From NCBI RefSeq assembly GCF_963082655.1, contig NC_081552.1:61430930-61494929 (forward strand): a DNA stretch of 64,000 bases. Reading direction: 5' to 3'. Source of the DNA: Stomoxys calcitrans. Its lineage: Eukaryota; Arthropoda; Insecta; Diptera; Muscidae. Of the stretch, positions 23,178 to 34,635 are shown piece by piece. Position numbers and translations under genes: made by a program. Under the pieces are notes generated by a model that was given only the letters and a program-made list of their open reading frames with translations, did not search any database and was not told the DNA's origin. The number at the start of each line of letters is the position of its first letter. Within the stretch, counting starts at the first letter, position 1.

Positions 23178-24089
23178 TATATCTTCCATCATAGGATGGG
23201 GGGTATACTAATTTCGTCATTCTGTTTGTAACTATCGAAATATTCGTCTGAGACCACATAAAGTATATATATTCTTGATCGTCGCGACATTTTATGTCGA
23301 TCTAGCCATGTCCGTCCGTCCGTTCGTCCGTCCGTTCGTCCGTCTGTCCGTTCGTCCGTTCTTCCGTCCGTTCTTCCGTCCGTTCGTTCGTCCGTTCGTC
23401 GGTCCGTCTGTCTGTCGAAAGCACGTTAACTTCCGAAGGAGTGAAGCTAGAGCTTGAAATTCTGCACAAATACTTCTTATTAGTGTAGCTCGCCAAGTAT
23501 GGTTCAAATCGGTCCATAACCTGATATAGCTGTCATATAAACAGATCTGGGGACTTGACTTCTTGAGCTTCTAGAGGGCGCAATTCCTATCCGATTTGGC
23601 TGAAATTTTGGATGACGTATTTTAGTGTTACTCTCAACAACTGTGTCACAAAAGGTACAAATCGGTTCATAACCTGATATAGCTGCCATATAAACCGATC
23701 TGGGATCTTGATTTCTTGAGCCTCTAGAGGTCACAATTATTATCCGATTTGCCCGAAATTTTGTACGACGGATTCTCTCATGACCATCAACATACGTGTT
23801 TATTATGGTCTGAATCGGTCTATAGCCTGATACATCTCTTATATAAATCGATCTCTCTATTTTACTTCTTGAGCCCCCAAAGGGCGCAATTCTTATTCGA
23901 ATTGGCTGACATTTTACACTGTCAGCCAATTCAACTATATCTTGATATCGCTCTAATAGCAGAGCAAATCTTTTCTTATATCCTTTTTTGCCTAAGAAGA
24001 GATGCCGGGAAAAGAACTCGACAAATGCGATCCATGGTGGAGGGTATAAAAGATTCGGCCCGGCCGAACTTAGCTCGCTTTTTACTTGT
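23178..24089 (+). mobile_element. Family A Helentron-like element, copy A5 (internally deleted)
   Basis: The 5' end is slightly diverged (TATATCTTCCATCATAGG) and the 3' end is complete (hairpin, ACTTGT at 24089). The microsatellite at about 23308-23416 is unusual, with many GTTC and CTTC variants interrupting GTCC. A body of only about four units makes the copy short. The subterminal TGTCAGCCAATTCAACTAT near 23920-23938 replaces the usual ACACAGGTCTCCAACAT block. Confidence 0.85.
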
Positions 24090-24147
24090 TTGAGTCTATA
24101 CGGAACAAACGCATTTACAAACCCACAAACAAACACAAATTCATTTT
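24090..24147 (+). repeat. LINE-like 3' tail fragment between A5 and D2
   Basis: TGAGTCTATACGGAACAAACG followed by an imperfect (ACAA)n run matches the tails at about 4020-4085 and 55750-55790. It is bounded on both sides by Helentron-like insertions. Confidence 0.55.
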
Positions 24148-25297
24148 TATACCCTGCACCACCACTGTGATACAGGGTATTATAGATTTGTGCATTTGTT
24201 TGCAACGCTAAGAAGGAGAAGAGCTAAGCCCATCGATAAGTATATTGATTTAGCTATGTCCGTCTCTCCGTCTGTCTGTCTGTCCATGTATTCCTGTAAT
24301 CAAGGTACTGGTCGCATTTTCTGTCCGATTTTCTCAAAATTTTGCATATGTGTCTTTTTTGGTGCAAGGACGAACGCTATTCATTTTGAAAAAATTCGGT
24401 CCAGATTTATTGGGTTGCTCAAAAAGTAATTGCAGATTTTTTAAAAGAAAGTAAATGAATTTTTAATAAAACTTAGAATGAACTTTAATCAAATATACTT
24501 TTGTTACACTTTTTTTCTAAAGCAAGCTAAAAGTAACAGCTGATAACTGACAGAAGAATGAATGCAATTACAAAGTCACAAGCCGTTGAAAAAATTTGTC
24601 AACGCCGACTATATGAAAAATCCGCAATTACTTTTTGGGCAACCCAATAGATATAGCTCCCATATATATCTTTCATCCGATATGCCCTTTTAAAGCTGTA
24701 GGAGCCGCAATTTTGGTGCGATCTCTACCAAATTTGTTATGAAATGTTTCGTGTGACGTCCCAATATGTGTTCAAAATTTCATCTAAATCGGTTCAGATT
24801 TAGATATAGCTCCCATATATAATTATCGCCCGTTTTGACCTATTAAGGCACGAGGTGCTTTTTGCGACATCCCAATATGTGTGTGATATTTCATCATAAT
24901 CGGATCAGATTTATATATAGCTCTCATGTATATCTTTCATCCGATATACCCTTTTAAAGCTGTAGAGCCACAATTTTGGTCCCATCCTTACAAAATTTGG
25001 CATGGAGCGTTTTATTCAACGTCTTCATATGCGTGCATAGTTCCATAAAAATCGGTACAGATTTAGATATAGCTCCCATATATATTCTTCATCCGATATG
25101 GCCTTTTAACGCTGTGGAAGCCTTCGTACCATCGTAAGAAAATCGTGTAAGTTCTATTCGATATTTCAATAGGTATGCACAATTAAAGTCTGACTTAATT
25201 TGGTTATAAGTGCTATCTATTAAAAGTATTACGTATACTCGGTGGTGTAGGGTATTATATAGTCGACTCCGCCCGACTTTGCCTTTCCTTACTAGTT
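24148..25297 (+). mobile_element. Family D Helentron-like element D2, carrying a mariner MITE
   Basis: Starts TATACCCTGCACCACCACTG..CAGGGTATTATAG, a self-complementary 5' end. The core ATTGATTTAGCTATGTCCGTC and (GTCY)n lie at 24245-24285. Units with GATATAGCTCCCATATAT recur. It ends GTGTAGGGTATTATATAG, the stem AGTCG..CGACT and TTACTAGTT at 25297. A 238-bp MITE interrupts it at 24410-24647 with duplicated TA. Confidence 0.85.
24410..24647 (+). mobile_element. Mariner-type MITE, 238 bp
   Basis: Inverted termini TTGGGTTGCTCAAAAAGTAA and the complement of TTACTTTTTGGGCAACCCAA end the element, flanked by TA on both sides (24408-24409, 24648-24649). Inner TIR sequence (TTGCAGATTTTTT / AAAAATCCGCAA) extends the match to about 33 bp. 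These ends are those of common insect mariner elements. The interior is non-coding, so it moves only with a transposase supplied in trans. Confidence 0.9.
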
Positions 25298-25455
25298 ATA
25301 TATATAGGAGAAGATCGATAGAATAGATAGATGAAATTGTTGCGCTTTGTTTAATTTTCTGTTCCGTATAGACTAAAAAACGGCTAAACCGATTTTCATG
25401 AAATTTTCGCAGATGGTAGATTTTAGGACCCCGGGTACTAGGGTTCTACATTTTT
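25298..25455 (-). repeat. LINE-like 3' tail fragment, minus strand
   Basis: The complement of GTTCCGTATAGACTAAAAAA, CGGCTAAACCGATTTTCATG and TTTCGCAGATGGTAG is the same tail seen at about 3965-4060 and 55690-55780. A GATAGA-type simple repeat marks its end at about 25315-25335. Confidence 0.55.
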
Positions 25456-28155
25456 ATACCCTCCACCATAAGATGGGGGGTATACTAATTTCGTCATTCT
25501 GTTTGTAACTACTCGAAATATTCGTCTGAGACCCCATAAAGTATATATATTCTTGATCGTCGTGAAATTTTATGTCCATGTCCGTCCGTCCGTCCGTCCG
25601 TCCGTCCGTCCGTCCGTCCGTCCGTCTGTCTGTCTGTCGAAAGCACGCTAACTTCTGAAGGAGTAAAGCTAGCCGCTTGAAATTTTGCACAAATACTTCT
25701 TATTAGTGTAGGTCGGATGGTATTGTAAATGGGCCATATCGGTCCATGTTTTGATATAGCTGCCATATAAACCGATCTTGGGTCTTGACTTCTTGAGCCT
25801 CTAGAGTGCGCAATTCTTATCCGATTGGGATGAAATTTTGCACGACGTGTTTTGTTATGACATCCAACAACTGTGATAAGTATGGTTCAAATCGGTCCAT
25901 AACCTGATATAGCTGCCATATAAACCGATCTTGGGTCTTGACTTCTTGAGCCTCTAGAGTGCGTAATTCTTATCCGATTGGGATGAAATTTTGCACGACG
26001 TGTTTTGTTATGACATCCAACAACTGTGCCAAGTATGGTTCAAATCGGTCCATAACCTGATACAGCTGCCATATAAACCGATCTTGGGTCTTGACTTCTT
26101 GAGTCTCTAGAGTGCGCAATTCTTATCCGATTGGAATGAAATTTTGCACGACGTGTTTTGTTACGATATCCAACAACTGTACCAGGTATGGTTCAAATCG
26201 GTCCATAACCTGATATAGCTGTCATATAAACCGATCTTCGGTCTTGACTTCTTTAGCCTCTAGAGGGCGCAATTCTTATCCAATTTGAATGAAATTTTGT
26301 ACGACGGATTCTCTCATGACCATTAACATACGTGTTTATTATGGTCTGAATCGGTTTATAGCCTGATATAGCTCCCATATAAATCGATCTCTCTATTTTA
26401 CTTCTTGAGCCCACAAAGGGCGCAATTCTTATTCGAATTGGGTGACATTTTACACAGGTCTCCAACATATAATTTAATTGTGGTCCAAACCGGACCATAT
26501 CTTGATATCGCTCTAATAGCAGAGCAAATCTTTTCCTATATCCTTTTTATACCCTCCACCATAAGATGGGGGGTATACTAATTTCGTCATTCTGTTTGTA
26601 ACTACTCGAAATATTCGTCTGAGACCCCATAAAGTGTATATATTCTTGATCGTCGTGACATTTTATGTCGATCTAGCCATGTCCGTCCGTCTGTCCGTCC
26701 GTCCGTCCGTCCGTCCGTCCATCCGTCCGTCTGTCTGTCGAAAGCACGCTAACTTCCGAAGGAGTAAAGCTAGCCGCTTGAGATTTTGCACAAATACTTC
26801 TTATTAGTGTAGGTCGGTTGGTATTGTTAATATGCCATATCGGTCCATGTTTTGATATAGCTGCCATATAAACCGATCTTGGGTCTTGACTTCTTGAGCC
26901 TCTAGAGTGCGCAATTCTTATCCGATTGGAATGAAATTTTGCATGACGTGTTTTGTTATGATATCCAACAACTGTGCCAAGTATGGTTCAAACCGGTTCA
27001 TAACCTGATATAGCTGCCATATAAACCGATCTTGGGTATTGACTTCTTGAGCCTCTAGCGTGCGCAATTCTTATCCGATTTGAATGAAATTTTGCACGAC
27101 GTGTTTTGTTATGATATCCAACAACTGTGCCAAGTATGGTTCAAATCGGTCCATAACCTGATATAGCTGTCATATAAACCGATCTTGGGTCTTGACTTCT
27201 TGAGCCTCTAGAGTGCGCAATTCTTATCCGATTGAAATGAAATTTTGCACGACGTGTTTTCTTATTATATCCAACAACAGTGCCAAGTATGGTTCAAATC
27301 GGTCCATAACCTGATATAGCTACCATATAAACCGATCTTGGGTCTTGACTTCTTGACCCTCTAGAGGGCGCAATTCATACCCGATTGGAATGGAATTTCG
27401 CACGACGTGTTTTGTTATGATACCCAACAACTGTGCCAAGTATGGTTCAAATCGGTTCATAACCTGATATAGCTGTCATATAAACAGATCTGGGGATTTG
27501 ATTTCTTGAGCTTCTAGAGGGCGCAATTCCTATCCGATTTGGCTGAAATTTTGCATGACGTATTTTATTTTTACTTTCAACAACTGTGTCAAATAAGGTT
27601 CAAATCGGGTTATTACCTGATATAGCTGCTACATAAACCGATCTGGGATCTTGACTTCTTGACCCCTAGAGGTCGCAATTATTATTCGATATGCCTGAAA
27701 TTTTGTACGATGGATCCTCTCATGACCATCAACAAACGTGTTTATTATGGTCTGAATCGGTCTATAGCCCGATAGAGATCCCATATAAATCGTTCTCTCT
27801 ATTTTACCTCATGAGCCCCAATGGGCGCAATTCTTATACGAATTGGCTGAAATTTTACACAGGTCTCCAACATATAATATAATTGTGATCCGAACCGGAC
27901 CATATCTTGATATCGTTTTAATAGCAGAGCAACTCTTTTCTTATATCCTTTTTTGCCTAAGAAGAGATGCCGGGAAAAGAACTCGACAAATGCGATCCAT
28001 GGTCGAGGGTATATAAGATTCGGCCCGGCCGAACATAGCACGCTTTTACTTGTTTTGCCTAAAAAGAGATGACGGGAAAAGAACTCGACATATGCGATCC
28101 ATGGTGGAGGGTATATAAGATTCGGCCCGGCCGAACTTAGCACGCTTTTACTTGT
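25456..28155 (+). mobile_element. Family A Helentron-like element A6, interrupted by A7
   Basis: The left part (25456-26547) runs from TATACCCTCCACCAT through CTTTTCCTATATCCTTTTT. Its missing end, TGCCTAAAAAGAGATGACGG to the hairpin and ACTTGT, is found at 28054-28155, directly after A7. Undisturbed copies read ATATCCTTTTTTGCCTAAG here, so A7 landed in that T-run. The 3' end abuts D3 with no spacer. Confidence 0.9.
26548..28053 (+). mobile_element. Family A Helentron-like element, copy A7 (inside A6)
   Basis: A complete copy from TATACCCTCCACCAT to ACTTGT, with (GTCY)n at about 26688-26738 and eight units. Small differences (ATGGTCGAGGGTATA, GAACATAGCACG) distinguish its 3' end from that of A6. 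Self-insertion of the same family is seen directly. Confidence 0.9.
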
Positions 28156-28431
28156 TATACCCTACACCACTACGGTGCTACAGGGTATATTATCTGAATA
28201 GTTTGCTCGGAATCGGTTCAGAATTAGATATATTTAGCTCCCATATATACGTTCGTCAGATTTTGGGTTATGTCATTTGTCAAACGTAGTTATTACAGTT
28301 TGAACATATTTGCTCGCAGAGGTCCATCAAAATTGGTTCGGAATTGGATATAAGTCCCACATTGTACTTATAGGGTAGGTGTAGGGTATTATACAGTCGG
28401 CACCGCCCGACTTTGGCCTTTCTTACTGGTT
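28156..28431 (+). mobile_element. Family D Helentron-like element D3, heavily deleted
   Basis: TATACCCTACACCACTACGG..CAGGGTATATTA begins immediately after the A6 terminus. The element lacks the core and microsatellite and ends GTGTAGGGTATTATACAG, stem AGTCGG-CACCGC-CCGACT, TTACTGGTT. At about 276 bp it keeps little more than the two ends. Confidence 0.8.
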
Positions 28432-28760
28432 TTGATATCCGAAGGGGGGCGGACCCTACCCATACCCAAATTTCAAAAACGCCAAATCTCGGATATGCGT
28501 GCACCGATTTAAACAAAATGTTGTATGCCACAGTATGGTACCCCCAAAAAAACACGAAACTTTTATAAAATTTTTGGGTCAAATAATCTGGCGGGACGCC
28601 CTATCCAAAAACCCACCCAGACGGACATGTTTTCCGATTGGGACAATATGGGTATCAAGTGAAAGGTATTTAAGAGTAGAGTACGAACTTAGTATACAAA
28701 GTATTCGGCAATATGGGTATCTAATGAATGGTATTTAAAAGTAGAGTACAAATCTGACAT
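28432..28760 (-). repeat. E-type repeat fragment, minus strand (E3)
   Basis: GGGGGGCGGACCCTACCC, CCAAATCTCGGATATG and units with GGTATTTAAGAGTAGAGTACGAA are the complement of E1-type sequence (compare 3840-3930). It has no termini. Confidence 0.5.
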
Positions 28761-29240
28761 AAAAATTTATTCCTTGGCCTCTGACGGGCCTGAGGCGTTG
28801 GTTAATACCGTGGGTTACAAGGTGCCCAAGGGCCTGTGTCTGAGTGTTTCGCGAAACAAGAAGTAACTTATCCTGAGGTCAATTATCATCCCAAGGTCTT
28901 TGCAACGTCAAGTCGGTCACGAAATAGAAGGGGCAATGGCACGTTTTGTGGCATTGCCCCGCAATTCTGGGAAGAACCCACAAGATTATTGATTTCGGGC
29001 TTTGATTTCCTCGTCATTCTGTCTGAGAAGGTGAAGCTCTACCTATAAGGACTTCACTTTTTGCGTACTTTTGTCTTCTTGGGCCTCCAAAAAGCTTAGT
29101 TCATATCCGATTCGGCTATAATTTTGCATATTGCGTTTTGTACCACTTTCAACAACTGTGGCCAGTATGGTTCAAATCGAAGCATATACAATATATTGCA
29201 CGGGTCCGATATCCAAAATTGCCATCTTGAACCACAAGAG
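28761..29240. other. Unique island without recognised repeat
   Basis: The segment is more GC-balanced than its surroundings (GACGGGCCTGAGGCGTTGG, GTGCCCAAGGGCCTGTG). It contains a hairpin at 28930-28960. An open frame of about 70 codons from 28836 has no recognisable domain. From about 29090 a diverged A-like unit (CAACAACTGTGGCCAGTATG) appears. Confidence 0.35.
28930..28960. other. Hairpin-forming inverted repeat
   Basis: GGGGCAATG pairs with CATTGCCCC (9 bp), then a G/G mismatch and CAC/GTG close a GTTTT loop. No gene or T-run suggests a terminator or RNA function. Confidence 0.6.
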
Positions 29241-29560
29241 CGTACAAGGGGTATTATAACTTTTTTTTACATTTGTTTGCAACACTACCGATCTGCTTAG
29301 AATTAATTCTAGATTCGATTTATCTATATCCGTCTGTCTGCCTATCTGACAAAGTACTCATATGATCAAGAATAGGTCGCATTTCTTCACTTTTTGGTCC
29401 AAGGAAGAACGTTATTGGTAAAACTTAGATATAGTTTCCAAATATATTTGTCACCCGATATGGCCTTTAAGGCTGTATCGTGAGGTGTTTTATTCAGCGT
29501 CCTAAAATCTTTGCAAAATTTCGTTTTCTTTTGGTCCCAAAATTTCTAAAAAAGAGCAAA
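29241..29560 (+). repeat. Degenerate family D fragment
   Basis: TTTGTTTGCAACACTACCGA, GATTTATCTATATCCGTCTG and ATGATCAAGAATAGGTCGCA follow the order seen at the start of D2. Both termini are lost. Confidence 0.5.
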
Positions 29561-30060
29561 ATGCTTTTCTCTTTCCATCAAAATTCGTTATTGTCTTTTG
29601 TGCCTTAATTGGTGGGCTAAATTCCTTGAGTACAAGTTCTATTCTAAAGCTTCTTGGTGTTGATATCACAAAAACTCGATTTGAAGTGGCTCTCAGATTT
29701 CAATATACTAAGAGCTTGTATAATGATATGTGTTTTAGAGTACTTTTCACTGAAAAATTGCATGAAATTTTGAATTATTGTTGACTTTTTGCATTTCGTC
29801 ACCAAATTTCGGATCATTTGTCCTAAAACACCTTTAAATTAAAATGCATTTTTCAAACTAGACAGCCTTATTCACAAAACTCAATGAAGCCTTAAAATAG
29901 GTTTATTTGACAGATTTCCTTTATAGAACTGTCTTTAAACTAATTATTAGATTTAATGGAAAAATCTGTTTTCTTAATTTAATTTAAACACTTCAATATA
30001 AGCATTATTTATTTTTAAGTCATAGCGCCGAGTTTAAACTATTTGCCCATACACCTTTTT
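29561..30060. other. Unassigned AT-rich sequence
   Basis: No repeat termini, coding motifs or RNA structure are recognised. Confidence 0.4.
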
Positions 30061-30966
30061 TTTACCCACCACCATAGGATGGGAGTATAATAATAATAAT
30101 TGCGGTCGAACGCGTAAAGCAAGTCGCTTGAAATTTTGCACAGGTACTAATTATCGTGTAGGTCGTAGAGGATTGGACCATATCGGATCAGATTTGGATA
30201 TGGTTGGCATATAGACCGATCACCCGATTTGACTTCTTGAGCCCTTACAAGCCCGAATTTCTGTCAGATTTAGCTAAAATTTACCAGATAGTGTTCTGTT
30301 ATAACTTCCAACAACTGTTTCAAGTATAATCCAAATCGGTCAATAAACTGATACAGCTCCCATATAAACTGATCTGCCGATTTTAATTCTTGAGCAATTA
30401 CAAGCCGCAATTTTTTTCCGATTTGACTTAAATTTTGCACAAAGTGTTCTGATACGACTTCCAAGTACGGAAGTATAATCCAAATCGGTCAATAAACTAA
30501 TACAGCTCCCATATAAACTGATCTGCCGATTTTAATTCTTGAGCAATTACAAGCCGCAATTTTTTTCCGATTTGACTTAAATTTTGCACAAAGTGTTCTG
30601 ATACGACTTCCAAGTACGGTCCGAATTGGTCTATAACCTGATATAACTACCATATAAACCGATCTCCCGATTTGACTTCTTGAGTCCTTACAAATTTTGC
30701 ATGCGGTGTTCTGTTATGACTTCCAACAACTGTGCCAAGTACGGTCCAAATCAGTCTATAAACTGATATTACTCCCATATAGGCTGGTCTCTAGATTATC
30801 CTTATGCGGATCCTTGAAACCTTAATTTTTGATGGTTTGAGAAAAGTATGGTATGTAGAATAAAATTATGCTTTTCAACTAAATTTAGTTTCATAAATTT
30901 TTAGCAGAAACCATGGTGGTGGGTTCCAAGATTCGGCCCGGCCGAATTTTGCACGCTTTAACTTAT
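30061..30966 (+). mobile_element. Family C Helentron-like element C2 with recent internal duplication
   Basis: The element starts TTTACCCACCACCATAGGATG and ends CCATGGTGGTGGGTTCC, hairpin TTCGGCCCGGCCGAA, CACGCTTTAACTTAT. The core and microsatellite are lost. The unit starting AATCCAAATCGGTCAATAAA occurs at 30328 and 30477, 149 bp apart and almost identical. Confidence 0.75.
30328..30620 (+). repeat. Tandem duplication of one C unit (149-bp period)
   Basis: Two consecutive copies, including the distinctive CTGATCTGCCGATTTTAATT and CAATTTTTTTCCGATTTG blocks, differ by only a few bases. Neighbouring units are much more diverged. Confidence 0.85.
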
Positions 30967-31435
30967 TTCATAGTCAGAAGATCAGAGGTTTGTGTCTAAA
31001 GATTAAGAATAAAAAATACTCACCAAGTCAAAATAATTGGTCGATTCAAAAGGGTCAAACATGGAATTCAGTTTTATGTTCTAGATCAATAAGAAGCAAA
31101 ATGAGTTTCGAATGTACTAACTGCGGAACGGAAAACAGATAACGTGATTCCTACATGCAGATCTAGACGGACTTGATCCACTTAAAATATCATGGCGATC
31201 AAGAACATACATATGTACGTTATTGCGTCTTTTACCAACATTCGAGTACCCATTTCAGGCTGAAGGTCTTTTAAATAAGATAAGCGTAATACCCATTTGT
31301 ATAAACAAACATTTAACAGATGTTCTTATTAATGCATATAAGATCGCTTCGAGTAATAAATTTCTTTCCAAACTATTTTTCCCAATTTCACATCAAATCC
31401 CATAGTCAAGTGACAAAATTGGTTCTCATTTAAAA
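30967..31435. other. Mostly unassigned sequence
   Basis: A trace of Helentron-like 5' sequence on the minus strand (AAAATATCATGGCGATCAAG near 31182-31201) is visible. The rest has no recognised feature. Confidence 0.35.
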
Positions 31436-33005
31436 ACAAGTAAAAGCGTGCTAAGTTCGGCCGGGCCGAATCTTATATACCCTCCACCATGGATCGCATT
31501 TGTCGAGTTCTTTTCCCGGCATCTCTTCTTAGGCAAAAAAGGATATAAGAAAAGAGTTGCTCTGCTATTAAAACGATATCAAGATATGGTCCGGTTCGGA
31601 CCACAATTAAATTATATGTTGGAGACCTGTGTAAAATTTCAGCCAATTCGTATAAGAATTGGTCCCATTGGGGCTCACGAAGTAAAATAGAGAGATCGAT
31701 ATATATGGGATCTGTATCGCGCTATAGACCGATTCAGACCATAATAAACACGTTTGTTGATGGTCATGAGAGGATCCGTCGTACAAAATTTCAGGCATAT
31801 CGGATAATAATTGCGACCTCTAGGGGTCAAGAAGTCAAGATCCCAGATCGGTTTATATGGCAGCTATATCAGGTTATGAACCGATTTGAACCTTATTTGA
31901 CACAGTTGTTGAAAGTAAAAATAAAATACGTCATGCAAAATTTCAGCCAAATCGGATAGGAATTGCTCCCTCTAAAAGCTTAAGAAGTCAAATCCCCAGA
32001 TCTGTTTATATGACAGCTATATCAGGTTATGGACCGATTTCAACCATACTTGGCACAGTTGTTGGATATCATAACGAAATACTTCGTGCAAAAATTCATT
32101 CAAATCGGATAAGAATTGCGCCCTCTAAAGGCTCAAGAAGTCAAGACCCAAGATCGGTTTATATGGCAGCTATATCAGGTTATGGACCGATTCGAACCAT
32201 ACTTGGCACAGTTGTTGGATATAATAACAAAACACGTCGTGCAAAATTTCATCCCAATCGGATAAGAATTGCGCACTCTAGGTGCTCAAGAAGTCAAGAC
32301 CCAAGATCGGTTTATATGGCAGCTATATCAGGTTATAAACCGATTTGAACTTTACTTGGCGCAGTTGTTGGATATCATAACGAAACACGTTGTGCAAAAT
32401 TTCATTCGAATCGGATAAGAATTGCGCACTTTAGAGGCTCAAGAAATCAAGACCCAAGATCGGTTTATATGGCAGCTATATCAGGTTATGGGCCGATTTG
32501 AACCATACTTGGCATCGGATAAGAATTGCGCACTCTAGGTGCTCAAGAAGTCAAGACCCAAGATCGGTTTATATGGCAGCTATATCAGGTTATAAACCGA
32601 TTTGAACTTTACTTGGCGCAGTTGTTGGATATCATAACGAAACACGTTGTGCAAAATTTCATTCCAATCGGATAAGAATTGCGCACTCTAGAGGCTCAAG
32701 AAGTCAAGACCCAAGATTGGTTAATATGGCAGCTATATCAAAACATGGACCGATATGGCCCATTTACAACACCATCCGACCTACACTAATAAGAAGTATT
32801 TGTGCAAAATTTCAAGCGGCTAGCTTTACTCCTTCGGAAGTTAGCGTGCTTTCGACAGACAGACGGACGGACATGGCTAGATCGATATAAAATGTCACGA
32901 CGATCAAGAATATATATACTTTATGGGGTCTCAGACGAATATTTCGAGTAGTTACAAACAGAATGACGAAATTAGTATACCCCCCATCTTATGGTGGAGG
33001 GTATA
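31436..33005 (-). mobile_element. Family A Helentron-like element, copy A8 with internal 257-bp duplication
   Basis: On the minus strand it runs from TATACCCTCCACCAT (33005) to ACTTGT (31436), with hairpin and a short (GGAC)2 microsatellite at 32857-32872. The block beginning GCGCACTCTAGGTGCTCAAG is present at 32271 and 32528, and the copies are nearly identical. Between them the unit is joined at TTGGCATCGGATAAGAATTG, a deletion junction. Confidence 0.9.
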
Positions 33006-33137
33006 AAAATCCCTAATTTGATCCCTGCCGCTCTCATTTACTTAGCTTTTAATATTTGGTTTTTTGTTTGTGAGTACTGGACGAAAATTAATATCGGTCT
33101 CATTCTTTTAGCGATTTTTATCACTATTACCTATTTT

Positions 33138-34576
33138 TATACCCACCACCGAAGGATGGGGGTATATTCATTTTGTCATTCCGTTTGCAACACATCGAAA
33201 TATCCATTTCCGACCCTATAAAGTATATATATTCTTGATCAGCGTAAAAATCTAAGACGATCTAGACATGTACGTCCGTCTGTCTGTTGAAATCACGCTA
33301 CAGCTTTAAAAATAGAGATATTGAGCAGAAATTTTGCACAGATTCTTTTTTTGTCCATGAGCAGGTTAAGTTCGAAGATGGGCTATATCGGACTATATCT
33401 TCATATAGCCCCCATATAGACCGATCCGCCGATTTAGGGTCTTAGGCCCATAAAAGCCACATTTATTATCCGATTTTTTTTAAATTTGGGGCAGTGAGTT
33501 GTGTTAGGCCCTTCGACATCCTTCGTCAATTTGGCTCAGATCGGTCCAGATTTGGATATAGCTGCCACATAGACCGATCCTCAGATTTAGGGTCGTAGGC
33601 CCACAAAAGCCACATTTATTATCCGATTTTAATGAAATTCGGGACAGTGAGTTATGTTAGGCCCATCGACATCCTTCGTTATTTTAGCTTAAATCGGTCC
33701 AGATTTGGATATAGCTGTCATATAGATCGATCCTCCGATTTATGGTGTAAGGCCCATAAAAGCCACATTCATTATCCGATTTTGCTGAAATTTGGGACAG
33801 TGAGTTGTGTTAGGCCTTTTGACATATTTCTTCAATTTGGTCCAGATCGGTTCAGATTTAGATACAGCTGCCATATAGACCGATTTCTTGATATATGGTT
33901 TTGGGCTCATTTATTGTCTGATGTCGCCGAAATTTGGAACAGTGAGTTTAGTTAAGCCCCTTGACATACTTCTGCAATATCGCACAGATCGGTCCAGATT
34001 TGGATATAGCTGCCATATTGACGGATATCTAGGTTTTAGGTGTTGGGGCGATGAAAGACGCATTTATTGTCCGATGTCGCTGAAATTTGACACAGTGAGT
34101 TTGGTTAGGCTCATCGACGTCCTTCTTCAATTTTGCCCAGATCGGTCCAGATTTCCATATAGCTGCCATATAGACCGATCTCTCGATTTAAGGTTTAGGG
34201 CCCATTAAAGAGGCATTTATTGTCCGATTTCGCCGAAATTTGGGACAGTGCTTTGTGTTAGGCTTTTCAACATGTTTATGCAACTTGGCCCAAATCGGTC
34301 CAGATTTGGATATAGCTGCCATGTAGACCAATATCTCGATTTAAAATCTTGGCCCCATAAAAGGCGCATTTATAATCCGATTTCACTGAAATTTGACACA
34401 GTGACTTATGTTCGGCTTTTCGACATCGTGTCGTATATAGTTCAGATCGGTATGAGGTATATGAGTATAAGGTATGAAATTTTCACCGAATTTTGATGAA
34501 AGGTGGTTTACATATATACCCGAGGTGGTGGGTATCCAAAGTTCGGCCCGGCCGAACTTAACGCCTTTTTACTTGT
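33138..34576 (+). mobile_element. Family B Helentron-like element, copy B5
   Basis: A complete copy from TATACCCACCACCGAAGG to AACGCCTTTTTACTTGT. The core GACGATCTAGACATGTACG is at about 33257. About seven units follow. One unit has lost its CATAAAA block (TTTTGGGCTCATTTATTG near 33900-33917). Confidence 0.9.
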
Positions 34577-34635
34577 TGGAATTAAAAATCAAAGTTGGGT
34601 ATAATTGTGTTTACTCCTTGGTTAGGTGAGATATC

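Noticed and set aside
28780..28860. Possible tRNA gene in the GC-balanced island
   Set aside because: No cloverleaf with matching acceptor stem and no GTTCRANNC-type B box could be found.
28836..29048. A 70-codon frame in the unique island
   Set aside because: No recognisable domain or start context. It is kept only as an unexplained segment.
31223..31405. A 60-codon frame in unassigned sequence
   Set aside because: Chance length for AT-rich DNA, and no motif.
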